Source of the DNA: Candidatus Desulfovibrio gallistercoris
Lineage (GTDB): Bacteria; Desulfobacterota; Desulfovibrionia; Desulfovibrionales; Desulfovibrionaceae
DNA length: 64,000 bases
Assembly (NCBI GenBank): GCA_019118745.1
Contig: DWYJ01000041.1
Coordinates: forward strand, 19,651-83,650
Reading direction: 5' to 3'
The notes beneath the pieces are model-generated. The model was given only the letters and a program-made list of their open reading frames with translations. It made no database searches and was not told where the DNA came from. Both the position numbers and the translations under genes were made by a program. Positions 25,460-33,814 of this stretch are shown here, in pieces (within the stretch, counting starts at the first letter, position 1; the number at the start of each line of letters is the position of its first letter).

Positions 25460-26890
25460 ATGACGAAAAAAGGACTTGTCCACTACGGCATACCGCTGCT
25501 GTGCACGCTGTTGTGCGTTGCGGCCTCCCTGGTCGATCTTTGGGCATTTCGGGTGAATGACTGGGATTTCAGCTATTTTTCCGTCCTGCCCTGGAACCTC
25601 GGCAACGGGCAGGGCTGGCATGTGCCCTTCCATGAGCTGGGGGCGGGTTTCCCGTTTTATGCGCATCACTGGCAGCCCTTCGTGCTGGCGCTCGTTCCCT
25701 TCCTGACTTGGTTCGACAGCCCGTACACCCTTTCCGTCCTGCATGCGCTGGCGATGGGAGCCTGGTTCTTCCTGCTGCCGCTTTTCGTCCGTCAGGTCTA
25801 CCGCGAGGCGGGAAGAGAAGACTATCTGGGGGCAGCGCTCTTCTGGCAGCTTGTGCTGTTCGTCTATACGCCTTTCTGGGGGCCGTGGCGTTACCAGACG
25901 CATATAACGACGCTCGTCAGTCCCGCGCTCTTTCTGGCCGTACTGTGCCTGCACCGGCGGCGTGCGGTCTGGGCCTGTTTCTGGTGCCTGCTGGTGGCCT
26001 TTGGTCAGGAGCGCTCTTCTGTCGCCGTCTTTTCCGTCGGGATGTATGCGATCCTCATTTTGCGCCAATACCGGCTGGGGGGCGGGCTCTGCCTGGCTTC
26101 AGGCCTGTATTTCCTGGGTATCGTCAAGGTGCTTTTCCCCTTTCTGCGCGGCGGCGATGCGTACGCCTTTTCCGCCTCCATCAGCCCGTTCCATGATTTT
26201 TTAAAGAAGTGCCTTTTTTTGCTGAAATACCTGGCCTATACGTTTTTCCTGCCCCTGGCGGGGAAGCGCGCCTTCCTGACGGCGGCCTGCAGTCTGCCGG
26301 TCCTGGGCATCGGTCTGGTATCGAGCCGGGAAAGCATGTACGCCTTCGGGCACCACTATCAGGATGTCTCGGCCCCCTTCCTGCTCATGGCCGGGGTGTA
26401 CGGTCTGCTGTGGTTGCAGGAACAGCGTCTGGGGCATCGTCTTTTTTCGTCCCGCAAGCTGCTTGCGGCAGGCTGCGCCGTCCTGCTCATCGTGTCCTTT
26501 GCGCAATGCCGCTTCCTGCATCCGCTGGTGCACCTTGGCTTCGTGGCGACCGATCCCCGGCGGGCCGACTATGCCCGGCTGCATGAGGAGCTCGAACATT
26601 TGCTGCGTATCTCGGAAGGAAAGCCGCTTTTTGTGCAGTCTGGCATAGGGCCGCTGGTCTCATTGCGGACGGAACGGTACAGCCTCGTCGGAGAGGAGGA
26701 TCTGCGGCGGGAGTTCGCCGCCGGGGAGCATGTGGCTATCTCGCCGTTGTGCGGCACATACGCCTTCCCGGACTATGCGTCCCTGCAAAAGGGGCTTGAC
26801 GGCAACGGCACGCTGGAGCTCGTGCAGGATTCCGGCCGTCTGCGCATCTATAAAGGCAGAGCGGACGGCGTCCCCGCTCCCGCCCACTAG
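25460..26890 (+). CDS. Polytopic membrane protein, DUF2079/GT-C-like, third gene of a gtr trio
   Basis: The 476-residue product has roughly ten to eleven hydrophobic helices and a C-terminal soluble portion (about 385-476). The early periplasmic loop reads WDFSYFSVLPWNLGNGQGWH. Loops near residues 60-70 contain GAGFPFYAHHWQPF, the Asp/His/Trp-rich region seen in DUF2079 and related GT-C membrane glycosyltransferases. As the third gene after gtrB- and gtrA-like genes, it is the best candidate for the acceptor-specific glucosyltransferase (GtrC role) acting on a periplasmic glycan. That is inference from context. The start is ATG 25460 with GGGAGGG upstream. Its TAG stop lies at the left end of a Family 2 repeat. 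Confidence 0.7.
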   Translation: MTKKGLVHYGIPLLCTLLCVAASLVDLWAFRVNDWDFSYFSVLPWNLGNGQGWHVPFHELGAGFPFYAHHWQPFVLALVPFLTWFDSPYTLSVLHALAMGAWFFLLPLFVRQVYREAGREDYLGAALFWQLVLFVYTPFWGPWRYQTHITTLVSPALFLAVLCLHRRRAVWACFWCLLVAFGQERSSVAVFSVGMYAILILRQYRLGGGLCLASGLYFLGIVKVLFPFLRGGDAYAFSASISPFHDFLKKCLFLLKYLAYTFFLPLAGKRAFLTAACSLPVLGIGLVSSRESMYAFGHHYQDVSAPFLLMAGVYGLLWLQEQRLGHRLFSSRKLLAAGCAVLLIVSFAQCRFLHPLVHLGFVATDPRRADYARLHEELEHLLRISEGKPLFVQSGIGPLVSLRTERYSLVGEEDLRREFAAGEHVAISPLCGTYAFPDYASLQKGLDGNGTLELVQDSGRLRIYKGRADGVPAPAH

Positions 26891-27078
26891 GGCTTGGTAG
26901 CCCCATTCGTTACGTGTTTGAGGGGAAGGGAAATCCCTCGCTCTGCTGTCGATGCCCGTAAGGCTCCTGCGTCGCCTAACGGGCACGTCCCTGCGGGCCG
27001 CCATTCGGTCGCGCTCTGCTGTCGATGCCCGTAAGGCTCCTGCGTCGCCTAACGAGCACGGCCCTGCGGTCGCGCTCA
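26888..27078. repeat. Family 2 element copy with an internal direct repeat
   Basis: It begins TAGGGCTTGGTAGCCCC at the stop codon of the upstream gene. It contains GGGGAAGGGAAATCCCTCGC, then two near-identical tandem units of about 70 bases. Each unit starts CTCTGCTGTCGATGCCCG and includes AAGGCTCCTGCGTCGCCTAAC (about 26938-27005 and 27011-27075). The same unit appears near 60460 and 60540. The right end runs into the stop of the first tandem secreted-family gene. Confidence 0.65.
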
Positions 27079-27867
27079 GGGCAGCCAGCGTACGAGCCCC
27101 TTGGGGAAATCCGGGGGGAGCTCGTGCTCTTCGACCTTCCTGGTCTTGAAGCGGACGCGCTTGCCGTGAAGATCGGTATATTCAAGGTATCTGTAACCTT
27201 CCCCCAAGCCCAGGAATGGTTTGTGGAAGCCCGCCCTGAACTTCGGGTGCGGCTGCGCTGAGGAGTCGCCGAGCAGGGGCCTGAGGTCCCTGCCGTCTTT
27301 TTCCGTCATCAGGTATTCCTCATAAATGGGGCCATGCTCACCGGAGAAGGTGACGAAATAATAATTGCCGTACACGCGCCGCCACTGCAGCACATAGCGC
27401 CCCCCTTTCATATTTTGCTGGCCTGCGTAGTAGGCATCCGCGGGCGTGTCCTCGGGAACGCTGAAGGTCGTGCCGTCTTCGAAGCGGACGCGTTGGGGCA
27501 TAAAGCCTCCGTCCGCCTCCATGCCCGTGAAGCTGCGCCGTTCCGGATTGTCGAAGTACGCGATGTCGCGGATCACGACACCTTCAGGATCTGTAAGGTC
27601 GTAGATCGAGATGGCGCCGACCTTGAGTTTGTCCCCTTGCTGGACGCTCATGAGGACATTCTCGTACTCGCCTCCTTTCAGCATGGGGTGGATGCAGGGA
27701 GCGGACGGGTCTGTGGAATGGATATACGGGATGAGCGCCTCGAGGGGCACCCGCGATTCCCTGAAAAGATAATATCTGGCCTCCTGTGCGGGCTCTGCCG
27801 TGCAGGGGCTGGTCAGGAGCAGGATAAGCGCAAACGCAAGGCTAAGGCGTCGCCGAAAAGCGGACAT
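27076..27867 (-). CDS. Tandem secreted family, copy A (subtype 1)
   Basis: A 263-residue exported protein of a family I do not recognise. MSAFRRRLSLAF opens a signal peptide ending PCTAEPA. Subtype 1 features follow: a YYLFRESRVPLEALIPYIHS segment and HPMLKGGEYENV. Blocks shared with the three neighbours are NPERRSFTGMEAD near 105, WRRVYGNYYFVT near 160, YLMTEKDGRDLRPLLGDSS near 185, and the ending LPPDFPKGLVRWLP. ATG 27867 has a perfect AGGAGGT nearby, in a leader identical to those of copies B-D. It is the last gene of the minus-strand array. Confidence 0.8.
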   Translation of the reverse strand: MSAFRRRLSLAFALILLLTSPCTAEPAQEARYYLFRESRVPLEALIPYIHSTDPSAPCIHPMLKGGEYENVLMSVQQGDKLKVGAISIYDLTDPEGVVIRDIAYFDNPERRSFTGMEADGGFMPQRVRFEDGTTFSVPEDTPADAYYAGQQNMKGGRYVLQWRRVYGNYYFVTFSGEHGPIYEEYLMTEKDGRDLRPLLGDSSAQPHPKFRAGFHKPFLGLGEGYRYLEYTDLHGKRVRFKTRKVEEHELPPDFPKGLVRWLP

Positions 27868-27913
27868 GATGACCTCCTGTGGAGTGCGGCGTCAGGCTGC
27901 GGCGTCTCCGCGC

Positions 27914-28708
27914 TCAGGGCAGCCAGCGCACGAGTCCCTTGGGGAAATCCGGGGGGAGCTCGTGCTCTTCGACATACCTGACCTTGAAACGGACGCTTTT
28001 GCCGTGAAGATCGGTATACTCAAGATAGCTATAGGCTTCTCCCAATCCCAGGAATGGTTTGTGGACCCCCTCCCTGAACTTCGGATGCGGCTCCGCTGAG
28101 GAGTCGCCGAGCAGGGGCCTGAGATCCCTGCCGTCTTTTTCCGTCATCAGGTATTCCGCATAAATGCGTCCATTACGCTCGCCATACTCGGTAACAAGAT
28201 AATAATTGCCGTACACGCGCCGCCACCGCAGCACATAGCGTCCCCCTTTCATATTTTGCTGGCCTGCGTAGTAGGTATCCGCGGGCGGGTCATCGGGAGC
28301 GTGGAGGGTCGTGCCGTCTTCAAAGCGGACCCTGTGGGGCGCAGCTTTCCCGTCCGCCTCCATGCCCGTGAAACTGCGTCGTTCCGGATTGTCGAGGTAG
28401 GAGATGTTGCTGACTGAGATCCCTTGCGGATCTGTGAGGGAGTAGATCGAGATGGTGGCGATCTTGAGTTTATCCCCTTGCGGGACGCTCATGACGACAT
28501 TCTCGTACTCTCCTCCTTTCAGCATGGGGTGGACGCAGGGAGCGGACGGGTCAGTGGAATGGATATACGGGATGAGCGCCTCGAGGGGCACCCAGGAGTC
28601 CCTGAAAAGATAATATTTGGCCTCCTGTGCGGGCTCTGCCGCACACGGGCTGGTCAGGAGCAGGATGAACGAGAACGCAAGGTTCAGGTGTCGCCGGAAA
28701 GTGGGCAT
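27914..28708 (-). CDS. Tandem secreted family, copy B (subtype 1)
   Basis: A 264-residue paralogue of copy A, nearly identical over most of its length (YYAGQQNMKGGRYVL, LLGDSSAEPHPKFREG, the ELPPDFPKGLVRWLP ending). The start is ATG 28708 (MPTFRRHLNLAFSF) with AGGAGGTCATC upstream; the track's longer version extends into the leader. The signal peptide ends around SPCAAEPA. Forty-six bases separate its stop from the copy A start, and that spacer repeats between copies. The function is unknown. A mature domain rich in aromatic and charged residues in the periplasm or outside is all that can be seen. Confidence 0.8.
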   Translation of the reverse strand: MPTFRRHLNLAFSFILLLTSPCAAEPAQEAKYYLFRDSWVPLEALIPYIHSTDPSAPCVHPMLKGGEYENVVMSVPQGDKLKIATISIYSLTDPQGISVSNISYLDNPERRSFTGMEADGKAAPHRVRFEDGTTLHAPDDPPADTYYAGQQNMKGGRYVLRWRRVYGNYYLVTEYGERNGRIYAEYLMTEKDGRDLRPLLGDSSAEPHPKFREGVHKPFLGLGEAYSYLEYTDLHGKSVRFKVRYVEEHELPPDFPKGLVRWLP

Positions 28709-28753
28709 GATGACCTCCTGTGGGTGCTGCATCGGGCTGCGGCGTCTCCGCGC

Positions 28754-29569
28754 TCAGGGCAGCCAGCGCACGAGTCCTTTGGGGAAATCCGGGGGCAGGT
28801 CCTTCTCCTGGACCACCTTGATCTTGTAGCGGATGCGCTTGCCGTCGTGATCGGTAGCGTCAAAATAGGGGGCAAGGTCCGCATCGGACGCGATGCTCTT
28901 GCGGCAGGTCGTGAAGTCAGGATGCGGCTCCGCCGAGGATTCCCCAAGCAGGGGCCTGAGATCCTTGCCGTTTTCCTCTGTGATCAGGTATTCGGCAAGA
29001 ACGACCTCCTGAGAGTATTTGGCGACGAAATAATAATTTCCGTACACGCGCCGCCACTGCAGATGGAAACGCCTCCCGTTTATGACTTTACGACCGTGGG
29101 AATATTCGTCCACTTCGCCCGTGAAGTAGGCGTCCGCCGGCGGGTAAGGGTCGGAAGGGAAAGCGCGGAGTTCCGTGCCGTCTTCGAAGATGACATGGTC
29201 CGGGTCGGCTGTCGGCGATTCTGCCTCCATGCCCGCGAAACTGCGCCGCTCCGGGTTCCTGAGGTACAGGATCTTCGAAACGAAAGGCCCTTCCTTGTCC
29301 GCGATGCATTCCGGCGGGAAGAGGGCGGCCTTGAGGATGTCCCCCTCCTGGACGGTCATGACGATGAACGAGTGGAGACCGGTGCTATGGATGCGGGGAG
29401 CGGACGGGTCGCCGGCACGCAGGTAGGAAGCGAATTTTTCGAGAGAGATGCGGGAATTCAGGTTGATGATGTTGTATTTTGGTCCCTGTGCGGGCTCTGC
29501 CGCGCAGGGGCTGGTCAGGAGCAGGATGAACGAGAACGCAAGGCTCAGGCGTCGCCGGAAAGCGGACAT
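28754..29569 (-). CDS. Tandem secreted family, copy C (subtype 2)
   Basis: A 271-residue paralogue of a second subtype. The mature N-terminus reads KYNIINLNSRISLEKFASYL and later SFIVMTVQEGDILKAALFPP, unlike A and B. The central NPERRSFAGMEAE, WRRVYGNYYFVAKY, LITEENGKDLRPLLGESS and the LPPDFPKGLVRWLP ending are shared. A Cys in DFTTCRKS is specific to C and D. The start is ATG 29569, with the same AGGAGGTCATC leader. Subtype 2 copies end with KIKVVQEKDLPPDFP in place of the KVEEHELPPDFP form. Confidence 0.8.
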   Translation of the reverse strand: MSAFRRRLSLAFSFILLLTSPCAAEPAQGPKYNIINLNSRISLEKFASYLRAGDPSAPRIHSTGLHSFIVMTVQEGDILKAALFPPECIADKEGPFVSKILYLRNPERRSFAGMEAESPTADPDHVIFEDGTELRAFPSDPYPPADAYFTGEVDEYSHGRKVINGRRFHLQWRRVYGNYYFVAKYSQEVVLAEYLITEENGKDLRPLLGESSAEPHPDFTTCRKSIASDADLAPYFDATDHDGKRIRYKIKVVQEKDLPPDFPKGLVRWLP

Positions 29570-29611
29570 GATGACCTCCTGTGGGTGCTGCGTCAGGCTG
29601 CGGGGCTGCGC

Positions 29612-30424
29612 TCAGGGCAGCCAGCGCACGAGCCCCTTGGGGAAATCCGGGGGCAGGTCCTTCTCCTGGACCACCTTGATCTTGTAGCGGATGCGCCTGC
29701 CGTCGTGATCGGTAGCGTCAAAATAGGGGGCAAGATCCGCATCGGATGCTACGGTCTTGCGGCAGGTCGTGAAGTCAGGATGCGGCTCCGCCGAGGATTC
29801 CCCAAGCAGGGGCCTGAGATCCTTGCCGTTTTCCTCTGTGATCAGGTATTCCGCAAGCACGAGTTCCCGGGCGTATTTGGTGACGAAATAATAATTTCCG
29901 TACACGCGCCGCCACCGCAGATAGAAACGCGCCTCGGGTATGACGTAAGTGCCGCGGGAATATTTGCCCACTTCGCCTGTGAAATAGGCGTCCGCCGGCG
30001 GGTCGGAGAAAACGTGAAGGGCCGTGTCGCGATCAAAGGTGACGGCGAACGGGGACTGACAGTCATGCGGCGTCGTTTGCGCCATGCCTGTAAAAGTGCG
30101 CCGCTCCGGGTTCTCAAGATACAGGATCTGCGAAACGAAGGGCCCTTCCTTGTCCGCGATGAATTCCGGCGGGATGAGGGCGGCCTTGAGGATATCCCCC
30201 TCCTGGACGGTCATGACGATGAACGAGTAGATGCCGGTGTTATGGATGCGGGGAGCGGACGGGTCGCTGGCACGCAGGTAGGAAGCGAACTTTTCGAGGG
30301 AGAAGCGGGAATTCAGGTTGATGATGTTGTATTTTGGCCCCGGTGCGGGCTCTGCCGCGCAGGGACTGGCCAGGAGCAGGATGAGCGAGAACGCCACGCT
30401 CAGGCGTCGCCGGAAAGCGGACAT
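29612..30424 (-). CDS. Tandem secreted family, copy D (subtype 2), first gene of the array
   Basis: A 270-residue protein closest to copy C: it shares LLGESSAEPHPDFTTCRK and most of the C-terminal 120 residues. The central part differs (TTPHDCQSPFAVTFDRDTAL), adding one Cys. The start is ATG 30424, preceded by AGGAGGTCATC; the track's extension upstream is not supported. It is the 5'-most gene of the array on the minus strand, just downstream of a terminator-like structure, so the array promoter should lie within about 30425-30480. Confidence 0.8.
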   Translation of the reverse strand: MSAFRRRLSVAFSLILLLASPCAAEPAPGPKYNIINLNSRFSLEKFASYLRASDPSAPRIHNTGIYSFIVMTVQEGDILKAALIPPEFIADKEGPFVSQILYLENPERRTFTGMAQTTPHDCQSPFAVTFDRDTALHVFSDPPADAYFTGEVGKYSRGTYVIPEARFYLRWRRVYGNYYFVTKYARELVLAEYLITEENGKDLRPLLGESSAEPHPDFTTCRKTVASDADLAPYFDATDHDGRRIRYKIKVVQEKDLPPDFPKGLVRWLP

Positions 30425-30479
30425 GATGACCTCCTGTGATAGGGGCGCGGGATACAGGCTGGGCTCATCCCGACGCCGA

Positions 30480-30546
30480 CAAAAACGGCAGCCCTGACGT
30501 CCGGTCAGGCGTGGCAAACGTCAGACCGTCGGCGGGCTGCCGTTTC
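30480..30546 (-). terminator. Nested hairpin, likely terminator of the methyltransferase gene
   Basis: On the minus strand AAACGGCAGCCC pairs with GGGCTGCCGTTT, and the sequence continues TTTGTC. The long loop holds a second hairpin, CCTGAC/GTCAGG type. It lies between the methyltransferase stop and the secreted-family array, so it should separate the two transcripts. Confidence 0.6.
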
Positions 30547-30647
30547 TTGCAGCAAGATGAAGCGTGTCGTCCGGCAGCGGGTTGTCTTTCTTGGCGGCGC
30601 TGTGCCGCCGCCTCGCGTTTTATCTTTTTCAAAGATAAAACGCCCTA
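30541..30647. repeat. Family 1 dispersed element, partial copy abutting a stop codon
   Basis: The right part is well kept: GGCGGCGCTGTGCCGCCGCC hairpin, TTTTATCTTTTTCAAAGATAAAA hairpin and end CGCCCTA. The terminal TA (30646-30647) supplies the first two bases of the TAG stop of the minus-strand methyltransferase. The left end is lost. Confidence 0.7.
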
Positions 30648-31313
30648 CCGCGAAAGATGCAGGCGCTGTACGCGCGCCGGCGGCAGGTTGACGAGGACGC
30701 GCCGCGTGCAGTCCGGGACGAAACCGGCCTGACTGAGCGGCGTCCTGCCCCAGAGGGCATAGGTGAACTGGATGACGCAGCCATCCGCATCCAGGCACTG
30801 CCGCATGGCGGCCATGATGCCTGCCCGACATTCAGGCGGCAGGCTGAGCAAGGGCAGGGAAGAGACGATGGCCGCCACCCGTCTGCCCTGAGGAAGGTAC
30901 TCGCCCAGACGCATGGCGTCTCCCTGCACGACGGGCACATGCGGGAAGCGGTTCTGCAGCATGCGGCAGAAGCTGGGCATGCGCTCGATGAGCAGCAGAC
31001 GCTGGGCGGGGAGCCCTTTTTTCAGCAGGGCCCGGGTGACCACGCCCGTCCCCGGCCCCAGTTCCACCACCATATCCTGCCCGTGGAGGACGGAAGGCGG
31101 CAGCAGGTCGGCCATGGTCTGGGCCAGGGCCGCGCTGCTGGGGCAGACCGCGCCCACACCGTGCGGGGCGCGGAGCGCCTGACGCCAGAAGGCCCCAAAA
31201 GAGGCCGCCATGCCAAGCACGCCGCCGTTGCCGGCGTACCGGCCCCAGTCGGCGCGCAAGTTGCGCCAGGTGCTGCTCAGGCGCTGTTGGGTAAATTGTG
31301 CAAAACGGGTCAT
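30645..31313 (-). CDS. Phospholipid N-methyltransferase-like SAM methyltransferase
   Basis: A 222-residue class I SAM-dependent methyltransferase. Motif I is MVVELGPGTGVVTRALL near residue 73, followed by LLLIERMPSFCRML as the acidic motif II. The layout, with an N-terminal helix FWRQALRAPHGVGAVCPSS and motif VQGDAMRL, resembles PmtA-type phosphatidylethanolamine N-methyltransferases and the KsgA-related group. The start is ATG 31313 with GGAAAGGA upstream; the track's 100 extra residues are spurious. The TAG stop is contributed in part by a Family 1 repeat end. Substrate specificity is inferred only from resemblance. Confidence 0.7.
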   Translation of the reverse strand: MTRFAQFTQQRLSSTWRNLRADWGRYAGNGGVLGMAASFGAFWRQALRAPHGVGAVCPSSAALAQTMADLLPPSVLHGQDMVVELGPGTGVVTRALLKKGLPAQRLLLIERMPSFCRMLQNRFPHVPVVQGDAMRLGEYLPQGRRVAAIVSSLPLLSLPPECRAGIMAAMRQCLDADGCVIQFTYALWGRTPLSQAGFVPDCTRRVLVNLPPARVQRLHLSR

Positions 31314-31480
31314 GCCGGATCCTTTCCTGTCTTGCGGCGCGAATGCCTTGCATTGCTGACGCAGCATAGCCGCAAAAGCCTTCGGGCGCCAGTCTTTCCC
31401 GACGCCTTTCCGTACCCATGAGCGTAGCATGCGCTCCGTCAGCAATGCGTCATGCCTCCGGCCGGGGCCAGGGAGCATGT

Positions 31481-32785
31481 TCAGAAGGTGTAGCCCACAG
31501 TGACGGAATAGATGTTGGCTACGGTATCCCGGCTGTTGCCGCCCTTGATGTTGGACACGGCGCTGCGGATACCCCCGGCATCGGTCGTCCCGTAGTCCAT
31601 GTCGTATACCCACAGATGGGCATAGGCGAGGTCGAGCGTCCAGTTCTCCCAGGTGAAGCCCGCCCCCAGGCCCACGCCGGTACGGCCGTAGCTGGGGATC
31701 ATGAAGTCCGCGTGCGATTCGTTGGTGACCGGCGTCTCGTGCCAGATGCCCGCCCGCAGGGCGAGCCAGTCCAGCGGCTCGTATTCCACGCTGGCATTGA
31801 AGTTCCAGCCGTCGCGCCAGCCCTTCTGGTTGAGGGACTGATAGTCCGAGTCGAAGTAGATGTTCAGGGAGTCGTAGGAAGACCAGCGGGTGAAGACCGT
31901 GCCCACTTCAAAGCTCAGATTGTCCAGCGGCTTGTAGGCCAGACCCACGGCAAAGGAGTCCGGCAGATGGACCGTGCTGTGCGCGCCGGTATCCACCGTG
32001 TGGGGCACCTCGCCCTTTTCCGCCAGCAAGTTGCTCTGATGGCGGGAAAAGTCCACCTCGCCGTTGATGTTGAGCGTGACCGGGCTCTTGTAGGAAAAGC
32101 CCAGCGACAGTTCATCGGTCATGCGGAAGTGTGCGCCCAGATGCAGGCCCGCGCCCCAGCCGCTGCCGTTGAGGGTCAGCTTGCTGTCAGGGCCTTTGGC
32201 CGGGAAGAAGCCGACGAACTGCATGCTGGGGATCTGCTGCGTCATGGCGAAATTGGCGTACATGACCTCGACCCCGGCGGACAGCGAGAGGACGTCGTTG
32301 ACCTTCATGGCCACGGTGGGCACAAGGGAGAAGGTCTGGAAATTCACGCTGGTGAGGTTGTAGCGGCCGATCCAGTCGTCCGAGAACTCGTTGCCGAGAC
32401 CGAAGCGGGAAAACATGCCGAGCCCCAGCCAGAAGCGATCGTTGAGCTGATGGGTGATGTAGGCGTGCGGGGCGGGCCAGACGTTGGGCTTGGTGGTGGT
32501 CGTCCTGCTGCTGCCGTCGGCCATTTCCGCGCTGATGGTGCCCATGGGGGCAATGGCGGCAAAGCCGCCCATGATCCGCGTGCCGGGCAGCTGGGTGATG
32601 CCTGCGGCGTTGTAGGCAAGGGCCGAGGGGTCGTCGGCGCGGCCCACCATGCCGCCGGCCAGCGACAGACCGCGTGAACTCCACTCAGTAAGAGCAAAGC
32701 CCTCCGCCCGGGCAAGGCCGGCCTGACAGGCCCAGAACAGACAGCACAACAGCGGCAGATAGCGTTTTTTCACCACACCCTCCAC
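31481..32785 (-). CDS. FadL/OmpP1-family outer-membrane transporter
   Basis: A 434-residue outer-membrane beta-barrel predicted to take up hydrophobic compounds such as fatty acids. After a signal peptide (KKRYLPLLCCLFWACQAGLARA) comes the family start EGFALTEWSSRGLSLAGG with DDPSALAYNAAGITQLPG, the FadL plug/hatch region. The C-terminus ends in the aromatic YSVTVGYTF expected for BAM recognition. GTG 32785 has GGAGGG seven bases upstream; GTG 32773 is an alternative that also has GGAGGG nearby. It is separated from the methyltransferase by 167 bases with no clear terminator. Confidence 0.9.
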   Translation of the reverse strand: MEGVVKKRYLPLLCCLFWACQAGLARAEGFALTEWSSRGLSLAGGMVGRADDPSALAYNAAGITQLPGTRIMGGFAAIAPMGTISAEMADGSSRTTTTKPNVWPAPHAYITHQLNDRFWLGLGMFSRFGLGNEFSDDWIGRYNLTSVNFQTFSLVPTVAMKVNDVLSLSAGVEVMYANFAMTQQIPSMQFVGFFPAKGPDSKLTLNGSGWGAGLHLGAHFRMTDELSLGFSYKSPVTLNINGEVDFSRHQSNLLAEKGEVPHTVDTGAHSTVHLPDSFAVGLAYKPLDNLSFEVGTVFTRWSSYDSLNIYFDSDYQSLNQKGWRDGWNFNASVEYEPLDWLALRAGIWHETPVTNESHADFMIPSYGRTGVGLGAGFTWENWTLDLAYAHLWVYDMDYGTTDAGGIRSAVSNIKGGNSRDTVANIYSVTVGYTF

Positions 32786-32933
32786 GGATTTTCCCTCCGA
32801 GGTCTCCGCACGTGCGGAAAACCTTCCTGAAAAATAAAATTTTGTAAAAATATTCTTGCATTGCAGGGCAAGTCAAGTTTTTTGTCGTCAGGATCAGACG
32901 GAAGAGAACGGCCCGCTGCCAGGGCGGCGGGCC

Positions 32934-32971
32934 AGAGCGCTTTGCCTTTGAAAAAGGCAATATGTGAGGCG
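32934..32971. repeat. Family 1 dispersed element, left-end fragment
   Basis: AGAGCGCTTTGCCTTTGAAAAAGGCA...GAGGCGGCG matches the left 35 or so bases of the 42167 copy and then stops near the end of the larE-like gene. Confidence 0.55.
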
Positions 32972-32974
32972 GCG

Positions 32975-33814
32975 TCAGTCGAAAAAGCCGCTGATGCGTG
33001 CCGCTTGCCGGAGCTCGCAGGGCCAGAAGCCCGTGGCGTGCAGGATATGCCGCACCTGTGCGGCGGCCGTGTCCAGCGGGCGTTCGTGTTGCAGCACCGG
33101 CTCCGGGCATAGGCGCAGGCGAAAGTCTCCCAGCGCCGGGCGGCCGTCCGTATCCGTCAGGGCCGCCAGGGCCGCTTCGGCTGCAGCAAGACGGCGCAGG
33201 ACCGTCTCTTCCGGGCGGCAGCCGTAGGCAAAGCGGGTCAGCAGGCAGGGGCGGGCCGTCTGGTCCGGGTCCTCAAGGCCCCAGCAGGCTCCCAGACGGC
33301 GCAGCTCCGCCTTGGTGACGCCGGCCTCGGCCAGCGGCGAAGCCACCCCGGCTTCCCGCAGGGCCCGCAGGCCGGGCCGGTGGGCGTGCAGGTCGTCGGC
33401 ATTGCTGCCGTCGCAGAGCAGAGCTTCCGTGAGGCCGCGGGCCTCGAGTCGTTCCCGCAGGGCGGCCAGCAGGGCCTTTTTGCAGGCATAGCAGCGCTCC
33501 CGGCTGCCGCTGACGACCTCCGGCAGCGCAAGCGGCGAAAAGGGCACCACTTCCAGCTCCAGGCCGCGCGCCGCCGCCCAGTGGAGCGCGGCGCGGCTTT
33601 CCGCTTCGGGCACATGGGGCCCGCCGGCGTGCAGGGCGAGGAAGGGGATGCCTTCCCGTTGCAGGGCCAGGCAGAGGAAGCGGCTGTCCACGCCGCCGGA
33701 GAGCGCCACGGCCAGCGCCGGAGCCGTTCGGGCGCAGGCCGTCAGACGCTCGTGCAGCCGTTGTGCGGCGGCGGCCGGCGGGGCGGGCAGGGCCGGCCCG
33801 TGCCCGGCTACCAT
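32975..33814 (-). CDS. larE: LarE-like ATP-dependent sulfur transferase / PP-loop protein
   Basis: It resembles LarE, which donates sulfur from its own cysteine or a cluster to make the nickel-pincer cofactor of lactate racemase. The 279-residue product has the PP-loop [12 protein letters not shown] near residue 37, [11 protein letters not shown] near 120, CDGSNADD near 150, [14 protein letters not shown], and [13 protein letters not shown]. The last contains the Cys position that is the sacrificial residue in LarE. ATG 33814 overlaps the hisF stop (ATGGTAG), so it is coupled to hisH-hisF. No larA, larB or larC is in view, so the real acceptor is open. Confidence 0.8.
   Translation of the reverse strand: MVAGHGPALPAPPAAAAQRLHERLTACARTAPALAVALSGGVDSRFLCLALQREGIPFLALHAGGPHVPEAESRAALHWAAARGLELEVVPFSPLALPEVVSGSRERCYACKKALLAALRERLEARGLTEALLCDGSNADDLHAHRPGLRALREAGVASPLAEAGVTKAELRRLGACWGLEDPDQTARPCLLTRFAYGCRPEETVLRRLAAAEAALAALTDTDGRPALGDFRLRLCPEPVLQHERPLDTAAAQVRHILHATGFWPCELRQAARISGFFD

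Noticed and set aside
26938-27078. CRISPR-like array
   Set aside because: Only two units of about 70 bp with no distinct spacers and no cas genes. It belongs to the Family 2 repeat.
28424-30439. 671-aa plus-strand ORF across the tandem secreted array
   Set aside because: Its internal repetition only mirrors the tandem minus-strand copies. The minus frames have signal peptides and strong ribosome sites.
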